Shown here: in pieces, positions 29,586 to 36,276 of the stretch
Layout of the letters: each line of letters starts with the position of its first letter
How positions within the stretch are numbered: the stretch's first letter is position 1
DNA from: J084 sp964471405
GTDB lineage: Bacteria > Pseudomonadota > Alphaproteobacteria > Sphingomonadales > Rhodothalassiaceae
Assembly (NCBI GenBank): GCA_964471405.1
Contig: CAYYGH010000022.1
Span: 1-36,276 of the forward strand
Direction of reading: 5' to 3'
DNA: 36,276 nucleotides
Notes under the pieces: generated by a model
Seen by the model: the letters and a program-made list of their open reading frames with translations, nothing else
The model's database searches: none
What the model was told of the DNA's origin: nothing
Position numbers and translations under genes: made by a program

Positions 29586-31540
29586 CGAAGAAGACCGGAC
29601 AGACAGGACGGAAGTCCGTTGAAACCCCCTCCACGGCGGTGACCCGTCGCGGCCTGCTTTCGGGTACGGCCGGAACGGCGCTCGTGGGAGGTCTGGCCGC
29701 CCTCGGCGGGATCGGCATGCTGCTGGAGGAAAATCGGGCGCATCCGGCACGTGCAGCCGGACGGGGCCACAAGGACGGGCATGTGCCCCCCGGGGATCTG
29801 GACGACTATTATGGCATCTGGTCGTCCGGCCAGACGGGTGAAGTGCGCATCTATGGCATTCCTTCGATGCGCGAGCTCATGCGCATTCCCGTCTTCAACT
29901 TCGACGGCGCGCGCGGCTGGGGCATCTCGAATGCTTCGCGGCGCATTCTGGAAGCCGGGATCCTGCCCGAAAACAGGGACTTCGTGAAGCGTTTCGGCGG
30001 GTTCTACCTGAACGGCGACCTGCATCATCCGCACATGTCATTCACGAACGGCACCTATGACGGCCGCTACATCTTCGTGAATGACAAGGCGAACACGCGG
30101 GTGGCCCGGATCCGCTGCGACATCATGCGCTGCGACAAGATCATCCAGATCCCGAACGCCCGCGACATCCATGGGCTCAGACCCCAGAAGTATCCGCGCA
30201 CGGGCTATGTGTTCGCCAACTGCGAGCACCGGGTGCCGATTCCCAACGACGGGCGCGATCTCGACGATCCGAAGAAGTACAAATGCGTGTTCACCGCCAT
30301 CGATGGCGACAAGATGGAAGTGGCCTGGCAGGTGCTGGTGGACGGCAATCTCGACAACTGCGATGCCGATTATGAGGGCAAATATGCCTTCTCCACCTGC
30401 TACAACTCTGAAGAAGCCACCGATCTGGCCGGCATGACGGCGGCCGAACAGGACTGGGTGGTCGTCTTCAACATCAAGCGGATCGAGGAGGCGATCAGGA
30501 AGGGCGACTACAAGATGATGGGCGGGGTGCCCGTCGTCGACGGCCGCCACGGCTCGCCGTATACCCGCTACATCCCGGTGCCGCAGAGCCCGCATGGCTG
30601 CAACATGGCACCCGACGGGATCCATCTGGTCGCCAACGGCAAGCTGTCGCCCACCGTCACCGTGATCGACGTGCGCAAGCTCGATGACCTGTTCGAAGAC
30701 AGGATAAAGCCGCGCGATGTCGTGGTGGCCGAACCCGAGCTGGGCCTGGGGCCGCTTCACACCGCCTTCGATGGCAAGGGCAATGCCTTCACCACCCTGT
30801 TCATCGACAGCCAGGTGGTCAAATGGAACATCGAGAAGGCCAAGCGCGCCTACCGGGGCGAGAAGGTGGATCCGATCATCGAAAAGATCGATGTCCATTA
30901 CCAGCCGGGCCACAACCATACCTCCATGGGCGAAACCAGAGAGGCGGATGGCAAGTGGCTGGTCTCGCTCAATAAGTTTTCAAAGGACCGTTTCCTCAAT
31001 GTCGGCGTGCTCAAGCCCGAGAACGACCAGCTCATCTACATCGGCGACGACAAGATGACGCTGGTCCACGACGGGCCGAGCTACTGCGAGCCGCATGACT
31101 GCATCATCGTGCGCCGGGATGTTCTGAAGCCGATTTCGATCTTCCGGCGCGACGATCCCTGGTTTGCGGTCGAGCGCGCATGGGCCAAGGAGGACGGCGT
31201 GGAGCTGGAAACGGCAGCCCAGGTCGTGCGCAAGGGGCCGAACAAGGTGCGCGTCTACATGCACTCCATGGCACCGCAGTTCTCGCTCAGCGAGTTCCGG
31301 GTCAAAGAGGGCGACGAAGTCACGATCATCATCACCAACATGGACGAGGTGGAGGATCTGACCCACGGCTTCACGCTCTCCAACCATGGCATTGCACTGG
31401 AGATCGCCCCGCAGGAGACGGTCTCGGTGACCTTCGTGGCCGACAAGCCGGGCGTGCACTGGTACTACTGCCAGTTCTTCTGCCACGCGCTGCATATGGA
31501 GATGCGCGGGCGCATGCTGGTCGAACCGCGCAAGGGCTGA
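29582..31540 (+). CDS. nosZ: nitrous oxide reductase, clade I (Tat-exported)
   Basis: A 652-residue periplasmic copper enzyme that reduces N2O to N2. The N-terminus has a Tat signal (Arg22-Arg23 in 'VTRRGLLSGTAG'), which marks clade I. The seven-bladed propeller holds the CuZ histidines, starting with 'DLHHPHMSF' (His148, His149). The C-terminal cupredoxin domain binds CuA through His595, Cys630, Cys634, His638 and Met641 ('CQFFCHALHMEM'). At 632, where Pseudomonas and Paracoccus enzymes have the Trp that donates a backbone carbonyl, this protein has Phe. A ribosome binding site (AGGAGG) lies before ATG 29582. Length is normal for the family. Confidence 0.98.
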   Translation: MTKKTGQTGRKSVETPSTAVTRRGLLSGTAGTALVGGLAALGGIGMLLEENRAHPARAAGRGHKDGHVPPGDLDDYYGIWSSGQTGEVRIYGIPSMRELMRIPVFNFDGARGWGISNASRRILEAGILPENRDFVKRFGGFYLNGDLHHPHMSFTNGTYDGRYIFVNDKANTRVARIRCDIMRCDKIIQIPNARDIHGLRPQKYPRTGYVFANCEHRVPIPNDGRDLDDPKKYKCVFTAIDGDKMEVAWQVLVDGNLDNCDADYEGKYAFSTCYNSEEATDLAGMTAAEQDWVVVFNIKRIEEAIRKGDYKMMGGVPVVDGRHGSPYTRYIPVPQSPHGCNMAPDGIHLVANGKLSPTVTVIDVRKLDDLFEDRIKPRDVVVAEPELGLGPLHTAFDGKGNAFTTLFIDSQVVKWNIEKAKRAYRGEKVDPIIEKIDVHYQPGHNHTSMGETREADGKWLVSLNKFSKDRFLNVGVLKPENDQLIYIGDDKMTLVHDGPSYCEPHDCIIVRRDVLKPISIFRRDDPWFAVERAWAKEDGVELETAAQVVRKGPNKVRVYMHSMAPQFSLSEFRVKEGDEVTIIITNMDEVEDLTHGFTLSNHGIALEIAPQETVSVTFVADKPGVHWYYCQFFCHALHMEMRGRMLVEPRKG

Positions 31541-31545
31541 GGCCG

Positions 31546-32871
31546 ATGGGCGGGCGGCTCGCCATGGCGACGGCGGGAATGGCGGCGGCCGTCGTGTTCG
31601 CCGCAGCCGCCGCCGTGCCGGCGCCGGCCCGCGACATTCCGGTATCCCCGGCCGCGCTGGGCGAGGTTCTCGCCGGGGCGCGGCCGGGGGACCGGCTCCT
31701 TCTCGCGCCCGGCCGCTACCGGGGGCCGCTCGTGATCGCCACCGCCGGGCTCGTGCTCGACGGGAACGGGCGGGCGGTGATCGACGGCGGCGGCCGCGGC
31801 CGGGTGATCACGGTGGACGCACCGGAGGTGACGCTCACCGGCCTCGTCGTCACCGGCTCCGGCGCCTCGCTGCCCGACGAGGACTCCGGCATCTTTCTGA
31901 CCGACCGCGCCACGGGCGCGCGGATCGTCGCCAACCGCCTCGTCGACAACCTCATCGGCATCAATGTGAAAGGCGCGGCCGATGCGGTTGTGTCTGACAA
32001 CACGATCATCGGTCGTCCCCTCCCGCGTTTCAATGACCGGGGCAACGGCATCCAGCTGTGGAACGCGCCGGGCACGCGCGTCGAGCACAATGCGGTCGAG
32101 CAGGTGCGCGACGGCATCTTCGTCACCACCAGCCGCCACAACGTCTTCGCCTACAACAGCTTCCGCCGGCTGCGCTTTGCCGTCCACTACATGTACACCC
32201 AGGACAGCGCGGTCATCGGCAATCTCTCGCGCGGCAACCATGTCGGCTACGCGCTGATGTATTCCTACCGCATCCGGGCGATCGCGAACCGCTCCTTCGG
32301 CGACCGCGACCACGGCCTGATGCTGAACTACGTGAGCTACTCCGAGATCCGCGGCAACTGGGTGCGCGACGTGCCGGGCAAGTGCCTGTTCTTCTACAAC
32401 GCCAACATCAACCGGCTCGTCGGCAACCGCTTCGAGCATTGCGGCATCGGCATCCACTTCACCGCCGGATCCGAGCGCAACGAGATCACCGGCAATGCCT
32501 TCATTGCCAATCGCCGGCAGGTCAAATATGTCGGCACGCGTTTTCTTGACTGGAGCGTGAACGGCCGCGGCAACTACTGGTCGGATCTGGAGGCCTTCGA
32601 TCTTGACGGCGACGGGATTGCCGATTCCGCCTACCGGCCCAACGACATCGTTGATCGTCTCCTGTGGTCGACTCCGGATGCCCGGTATTTTCTTTCCAGC
32701 CCGGCCTTTGCAGTCCTGCGGATGGTGAGCACCCAGCTTCCGCCCGTGCTGATCGGCGGTGTCGTGGATACGGCGCCTCTGATGCAACCGCCACCACTGC
32801 CGCCCTATCCCGCGGTCGGTCCGCGCCGGAGCGCAGCCGGTGACCATCGCACATCAGGAGCAGGGGCATGA
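31546..32871 (+). CDS. nosD: NosD, periplasmic copper-site maturation protein
   Basis: A 441-residue right-handed beta-helix protein (CASH/NosD repeats) that works with the NosFY transporter to build the CuZ copper-sulfide centre of NosZ. A signal peptide ('ATAGMAAAVVFAAAAAVPAPA') covers about residues 8-28. Repeated turns such as 'GARIVANRLVDNLIGINV', 'VSDNTIIG', 'RVEHNAVEQVRDGIFV' and 'NEITGNAFI' form the helix. 'GRGNYWSDLEAFDLDGDGI' (about 340) is diagnostic of NosD. ATG 31546 lies five bases after the nosZ stop with GAGG ahead; ATG 31564 is an alternative. The stop overlaps nosF by four bases. GC3 falls sharply from about 94% to about 68% near 32520 (hand count). Confidence 0.95.
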   Translation: MGGRLAMATAGMAAAVVFAAAAAVPAPARDIPVSPAALGEVLAGARPGDRLLLAPGRYRGPLVIATAGLVLDGNGRAVIDGGGRGRVITVDAPEVTLTGLVVTGSGASLPDEDSGIFLTDRATGARIVANRLVDNLIGINVKGAADAVVSDNTIIGRPLPRFNDRGNGIQLWNAPGTRVEHNAVEQVRDGIFVTTSRHNVFAYNSFRRLRFAVHYMYTQDSAVIGNLSRGNHVGYALMYSYRIRAIANRSFGDRDHGLMLNYVSYSEIRGNWVRDVPGKCLFFYNANINRLVGNRFEHCGIGIHFTAGSERNEITGNAFIANRRQVKYVGTRFLDWSVNGRGNYWSDLEAFDLDGDGIADSAYRPNDIVDRLLWSTPDARYFLSSPAFAVLRMVSTQLPPVLIGGVVDTAPLMQPPPLPPYPAVGPRRSAAGDHRTSGAGA

Positions 32872-33917
32872 CGGGATCTCCTTCATCCACCGTGCGCGCA
32901 TCATCGCCGACCGTTGCGGAGGTAATTGGTGCACGCAAGGTCTATGACGGCCTTGCGGCCCTGTGCGATGTCAATCTTGCCATCCATGCCGGCGAACGGC
33001 TGGCGCTTGTCGGGCACAATGGTTCGGGCAAATCGACCCTGATCAAGATGCTGCTGGGCTTCGTTTCGCCTGATGCCGGGCAGGTGAGGGTGCTGGATCG
33101 TCCGCCGGATGCGCCGGACGGTGCGCGAATGAGGGGGCGCATCGCCTATCTGCCGGAGCGGGTGGCATTCGATCCGCAGATGACGGGGCGGGAGGTGTTG
33201 CGGTTCTATGCCCGTCTCAAGGGCGCCGATGCGCAGGCCGCGGCGCTTGATGCCCTGCTTGAACGGGTCGGGCTGCGCGCGGCGGCAGATCGCCGGATCG
33301 CCGGGTATTCGAAAGGCATGCAGCAGCGGCTCGGTCTTGCCCAGGCGCTCATCGGCGATGCCGACATCTATCTGTTCGATGAACCGACGACCGGTCTCGA
33401 TCCCATGGCGCGTCGGTGGTTCTTTGCCCTTGTTGCCGATTTGAAAAAGCGCGGCAAGGCGGTGGTGATTGCGTCCCATGTGCTCACCGAGCTGGAACGC
33501 GTTGCCGACCGGATCGCGATGATCAGCAACGGCCGCCTGTTTGCCGTCGGCTCCCTGGAGGAGTTGCGCCGGCAGGCCGGCTTGCCGCACAGGCTCGTTC
33601 TCACCCTGCCGCCGGGCATGCTGCTCCGGGCCGAGCGGGCCTTTGCCGGCCTTGATGCGGAAATGACGGTCGAATCCGATACGCGACTTGTCCTGACCTT
33701 TCCGCCCTCGCTCAAGACGGCTCTGCTCGCTCCCCTGGCGCGGCTGATGGAAGAGAGTGCGGATATCGACTTCTCCTTTTCCGCGCCGGGACTGGATGCG
33801 CTTTATGCGGCTCTTCTGGAGGATGCCGAGGCGGAGCGGAACCGTGAGAACGGCGATGGCAGCGGGGCGGGAGCATCTGAAGGATGGATGCGGGTGCAGA
33901 ATCATGACCGGACTTGA
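32868..33917 (+). CDS. nosF: NosF, ABC transporter ATPase for NosZ maturation
   Basis: A 349-residue ABC ATPase, the cytoplasmic motor of the NosDFY complex. Walker A is 'GHNGSGKST' (49-57), the Q-loop region 'RIAYLPERVAFDPQMT' follows, the signature is 'YSKGMQQRLGLAQAL' (147-161), Walker B is 'DIYLFDEPTTGLDP' (166-179), and the switch histidine is in 'VVIASHVLTE'. It is longer than most NosF (about 300-310 residues), owing to a low-complexity N-terminus of about 15 residues and a polar C-terminal tail ending 'GASEGWMRVQNHDRT'. The start overlaps the nosD stop (ATGA), and the end overlaps nosY by 14 bases, so translation is probably coupled. Confidence 0.95.
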   Translation: MTGSPSSTVRASSPTVAEVIGARKVYDGLAALCDVNLAIHAGERLALVGHNGSGKSTLIKMLLGFVSPDAGQVRVLDRPPDAPDGARMRGRIAYLPERVAFDPQMTGREVLRFYARLKGADAQAAALDALLERVGLRAAADRRIAGYSKGMQQRLGLAQALIGDADIYLFDEPTTGLDPMARRWFFALVADLKKRGKAVVIASHVLTELERVADRIAMISNGRLFAVGSLEELRRQAGLPHRLVLTLPPGMLLRAERAFAGLDAEMTVESDTRLVLTFPPSLKTALLAPLARLMEESADIDFSFSAPGLDALYAALLEDAEAERNRENGDGSGAGASEGWMRVQNHDRT

Positions 33918-34734
33918 CGTGATCGCCAGCCAGGAATGGCGCACGATGAGCCGCAATCGTTGGCTTCTGGGCAGCGTGGTGCTGATGCTCGGCTTTGCGG
34001 TGTTTCTGGCCTTGATGGTGCATGTGCCGGCCGGCCGCAGCAGCATGCCGGCTCTCAGCGTGCTCGTCGTTTCGCTGTCTACTCTCGCCGTCTATTTCGT
34101 TCCGCTGATCGGTCTGCTCATGGGGCATGATGCCGTCATCGCCGAGGCCGAGCGCGGGACGCTGGCTTTGACCCTGTCCTATCCCGTCACCCGTGGCGCC
34201 TTTCTTGCCGGCAAGGGAATCAGCCATGCGGCCGTATTGCTGGTTGCGATTGTGAGCGGATTCGGAACGGCGGCCGTGATCGCGTGGCTGCGTGATGGCA
34301 TGGCGCTGGAGCCATCGAGCGCGACGGCCTTTGCCGGGCTGGTCGTGTCCACCTTTCTGCTCGGTCTCATCTTTCTGCTGATCGGATATGCCATCAGTGC
34401 GCGGGTGCGCGAGCGGGCCACCGCCGTCGGTCTTGCGGTCGCGATCTGGCTGTTCTTCGTGATCCTCTATGATCTTGGTGTGGTCGGCCTTCTGGTCGCG
34501 AGTGCAGGCGCCCTGCCCCGGATGGCCGTGCGGGCCCTGCTGCTCGTCAATCCTACCGATGTCTACCGGCTGTTCAATCTGACGGTGGTCGGCGGGGAAA
34601 AACTGGCATCCGGCGTTACGGGAGCCGGCGTTCATCTGGATCTGAAGCCCGGGACGTTGGCACTGGCCGGGTTCGTCTGGCTTGTCGGTGCCGGAGCGTG
34701 GGCGCGCCGGTCTTTCGTGCATCGCGAACTCTAG
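33904..34734 (+). CDS. nosY: NosY, ABC transporter permease for NosZ maturation
   Basis: A 276-residue inner membrane permease with about six helices. The first is 'LLGSVVLMLGFAVFLALMV' (about 20-38) and the last ends near 'WLVGAGAWARRSF'. The ABC-2-type loop 'EAERGTLALTLSYPVTRGAF' (about 80-99) is the coupling region that meets NosF. 'VNPTDVYRLFNL' near the C-terminus is a NosY hallmark. With NosF and NosD it delivers a sulfur species and/or copper for CuZ assembly. ATG 33904 is inside the nosF 3' end; the 14-base overlap implies coupled translation. The nosL start follows after seven bases. Confidence 0.95.
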   Translation: MTGLDVIASQEWRTMSRNRWLLGSVVLMLGFAVFLALMVHVPAGRSSMPALSVLVVSLSTLAVYFVPLIGLLMGHDAVIAEAERGTLALTLSYPVTRGAFLAGKGISHAAVLLVAIVSGFGTAAVIAWLRDGMALEPSSATAFAGLVVSTFLLGLIFLLIGYAISARVRERATAVGLAVAIWLFFVILYDLGVVGLLVASAGALPRMAVRALLLVNPTDVYRLFNLTVVGGEKLASGVTGAGVHLDLKPGTLALAGFVWLVGAGAWARRSFVHREL

Positions 34735-34741
34735 GAGCGGA

Positions 34742-35308
34742 ATGATGGCGGGCCGGGCAGATCGCATGAAGACGCCCCGGGACATGATGATGGCGCTCCT
34801 CATCCTGGCCCTTTTGCCGGCTGTGGCCGGTTGTGGACGGCAGGAGGCGCCGCCGGCTCCGGTGCCCATCGATGATCAGGCGAGCGGGTATTTCTGCGGC
34901 ATGCTCGTGCTCGCCCATCCCGGCCCCAAGGCGCAGATCTGGATTGCGGGCCGCGATCATCCCTTGTGGTTCACCTCGGTGCGCGACGCCTTCAGCTATC
35001 TGCAGGCGGGCGAGCGGGAGGGCCGGATCATTGCATTCTACGTTCAGGATATGGGGCGGGCGGAAAGCTGGGCGCATCCGGGTCGTGATTTCTTCATCCC
35101 GGCGGACAGGGCCCTTTATGTATGGGGCAGCGATCGCAAAGGCGGCATGGGGGCGCCGGAGCTTGTGCCCTTTGCCCTGCGTGCCGATGCGGAGGACTTC
35201 GTGGCACGGCATGGTGGCCGGATCCTGTCCTATGCGCAGGCCCGGCGTCTGCCGCTTCTGGGCATGACCCCCGCCCCGGCCGGAGGAGTGGAAGGAGCAG
35301 AGTCATGA
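34742..35308 (+). CDS. nosL: NosL, outer-leaflet copper(I) chaperone lipoprotein
   Basis: A 188-residue lipoprotein. The signal 'MMALLILALLPAVAG' ends at the lipobox VAGC, so Cys31 would be acylated. NosL binds Cu(I) and feeds it to the NosDFY/NosZ assembly. Family marks are 'SGYFCGMLVLAHPGPKAQIW' (Cys and Met in the CGM motif), 'PLWFTSVRDAFSYL', 'YVQDMG' and 'LVPFALRADAEDFVARHGG'. Twin ATG codons at 34742 and 34745 follow AGGAG; either may be used. The stop overlaps the start of nosX by four bases (ATGA). Confidence 0.94.
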   Translation: MMAGRADRMKTPRDMMMALLILALLPAVAGCGRQEAPPAPVPIDDQASGYFCGMLVLAHPGPKAQIWIAGRDHPLWFTSVRDAFSYLQAGEREGRIIAFYVQDMGRAESWAHPGRDFFIPADRALYVWGSDRKGGMGAPELVPFALRADAEDFVARHGGRILSYAQARRLPLLGMTPAPAGGVEGAES

Positions 35309-36273
35309 CGGGTGACGGACGCAATTGCGATCAACACCGTCGACGGGTGCTCGGACAGATCGTCCGGGTCGCAGCCGGTGGCGCACTGGTGGGACTGCTG
35401 GGTCTGCCACCGGTGCTGGCGTCATCCGCGCGCGCCGGCCGTCTTTATCGCTGGTCGGGCATGGCTCTGGGGGGCACGGCGCATCTGTGGGTGGAGGCCG
35501 CCGACAGGGCTCAGGCCAGCGAACTGGTCCGGCTTGCCCTTGCTGAAAAGGCGCGCCTCGAACGGATCTTCAGCCTGTATCGCCGGGATTCCGCACTGGC
35601 GCGGCTCAATGCCCGCGGGCTGCTGAAGGATCCGCCGCCGGAACTTGTGGAGCTGCTCGGTCTTGCCCGGAATCTGTGGGAGGCCAGTGATGGCGCCTTC
35701 GATCCCACTGTCCAGCCGCTTTATGAAGTCTATGTGCAAAACAACGGGATGCCGACGGCTCGCCAACTCGACGAGGCCCGGACCCGGACCGGCATGTCGA
35801 AAATTGCGCTGGCCGGTGATGGCGTCAGATATGGCGCGCCGGGGATGGCGTTGACCCTCAACGGCATCGCCCAGGGCTACATTAGCGACAGGGTGGCCGA
35901 GGTGCTGGCGAGGGCCGGCTGTGAGGTGGCGCTTGTCCAGTTTGGGGAGATCCGGGCCCTGGGCAGGCCGCCCGGCCGGACAAACTGGCCGGTCCTGCTG
36001 GATGAGGGGGGCAGCGCCGTGGTCGAGCCACGGATGCCGGCGATGGCCGTGACGGATACCATGGGCACCCGCATTGGCAGTCGAGCCGGTCATGTGTTCG
36101 ATCCCCGTCGAGGATGTCCCATCGCGGCCCGGCGGCGGGTGGCGGTTTTTGCGTCTTCCGCTGCGCTTGCTGATGGCCTGGCCACGGCACTGGGCGTGCT
36201 GGGGCCGCAGGCTGCAACCGGGCTGCTGGCGGCCTTTCCGCAGGCGCAGGTCCGCTGGCTTGGGCTGGCCTGA
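35305..36273 (+). CDS. nosX: NosX, ApbE-type FAD:protein FMN transferase
   Basis: A 322-residue periplasmic flavin transferase that links FMN through a phosphoester to the threonine of NosR. The N-terminus has a Tat-like signal ('HRRRVLGQIVRVAAGGALVG', cleavage near 'SSARA'). ApbE motifs are 'FSLYRRDSALARLNARG', 'SDGAFDPTVQPLY', the FAD/Mg2+ segment 'LTLNGIAQGYISDRV' and 'GHVFDPRRGCPIA', then 'ALADGLATALGVLG' near the end. The usual Thr after 'DPR' is replaced by Arg in the DPxTG motif; other NosX proteins also vary here, so function is probably kept. The gene is complete, three bases before the window's end; any further nos genes lie outside. Confidence 0.94.
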   Translation: MTGDGRNCDQHRRRVLGQIVRVAAGGALVGLLGLPPVLASSARAGRLYRWSGMALGGTAHLWVEAADRAQASELVRLALAEKARLERIFSLYRRDSALARLNARGLLKDPPPELVELLGLARNLWEASDGAFDPTVQPLYEVYVQNNGMPTARQLDEARTRTGMSKIALAGDGVRYGAPGMALTLNGIAQGYISDRVAEVLARAGCEVALVQFGEIRALGRPPGRTNWPVLLDEGGSAVVEPRMPAMAVTDTMGTRIGSRAGHVFDPRRGCPIAARRRVAVFASSAALADGLATALGVLGPQAATGLLAAFPQAQVRWLGLA

Positions 36274-36276
36274 GAG

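Overview
This is a GC-rich chromosomal window from an alphaproteobacterium that can reduce nitrous oxide. The alphaproteobacterial assignment is inference. It rests on the two complex I accessory-type proteins (NDUFAF5-like and NDUFA9-like), the alphaproteobacterial PAS_5-type protein, a REP-like palindrome of the kind common in that class, strong CTTGAC-type -35 elements and a CtrA-like box. I cannot name the order or genus. Nothing suggests a plasmid, prophage, insertion sequence or CRISPR array.

Layout. Positions 1-54 are the 3' end of tRNA-Ser. Positions 55-9215 hold mostly housekeeping genes: a HigA-type HTH regulator, rpmB (L28), a periplasmic phytase-like esterase, an NDUFAF5-like methyltransferase, a dienoyl-CoA isomerase-type crotonase, a divergent pair of peptidases (Xaa-Pro aminopeptidase and oligopeptidase B) and an AlkA-type glycosylase. 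Positions 9421-10441 are a [2Fe-2S] ferredoxin followed closely by a nitroreductase-fold protein that looks like iodotyrosine deiodinase. Positions 10583-12625 hold a lower-GC3 secreted transglutaminase-like protein. Next come a MATE exporter, a nitronate monooxygenase-like flavoprotein, a DUF2892 membrane protein, panB, uppP, a small hypothetical, the NDUFA9-like protein and a double-PAS sensor kinase.

The 420 bp between the kinase (start 20897) and a metallo-beta-lactamase-fold hydrolase (start 21318) lack a convincing gene but are dense in signals. They hold a kinase promoter overlapped by a CtrA-like box, a perfect FNR box (21063-21076) and a run of inverted repeats with mutually exclusive pairings. 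I regard this as the best candidate here for something undescribed: an anaerobically controlled small RNA or a structured leader. After it come nadA, a small membrane protein, a membrane-anchored glutamate synthase-like flavoprotein, an orphan Flp pilin, mutT and a PAS_5-type protein.

Positions 27177-36273 are a complete clade I nitrous oxide reductase operon, nosRZDFYLX, behind a perfect FNR box. NosZ is the Tat-exported copper enzyme. NosR supplies electrons from the membrane. NosD, NosF and NosY form the ABC-type maturation complex for the copper-sulfide site. NosL is a copper chaperone lipoprotein, and NosX (ApbE family) attaches FMN to NosR. Genes overlap or lie within a few bases of each other, which implies one transcript. 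All coordinates, alignments and codon counts were made by eye; no database search was run.
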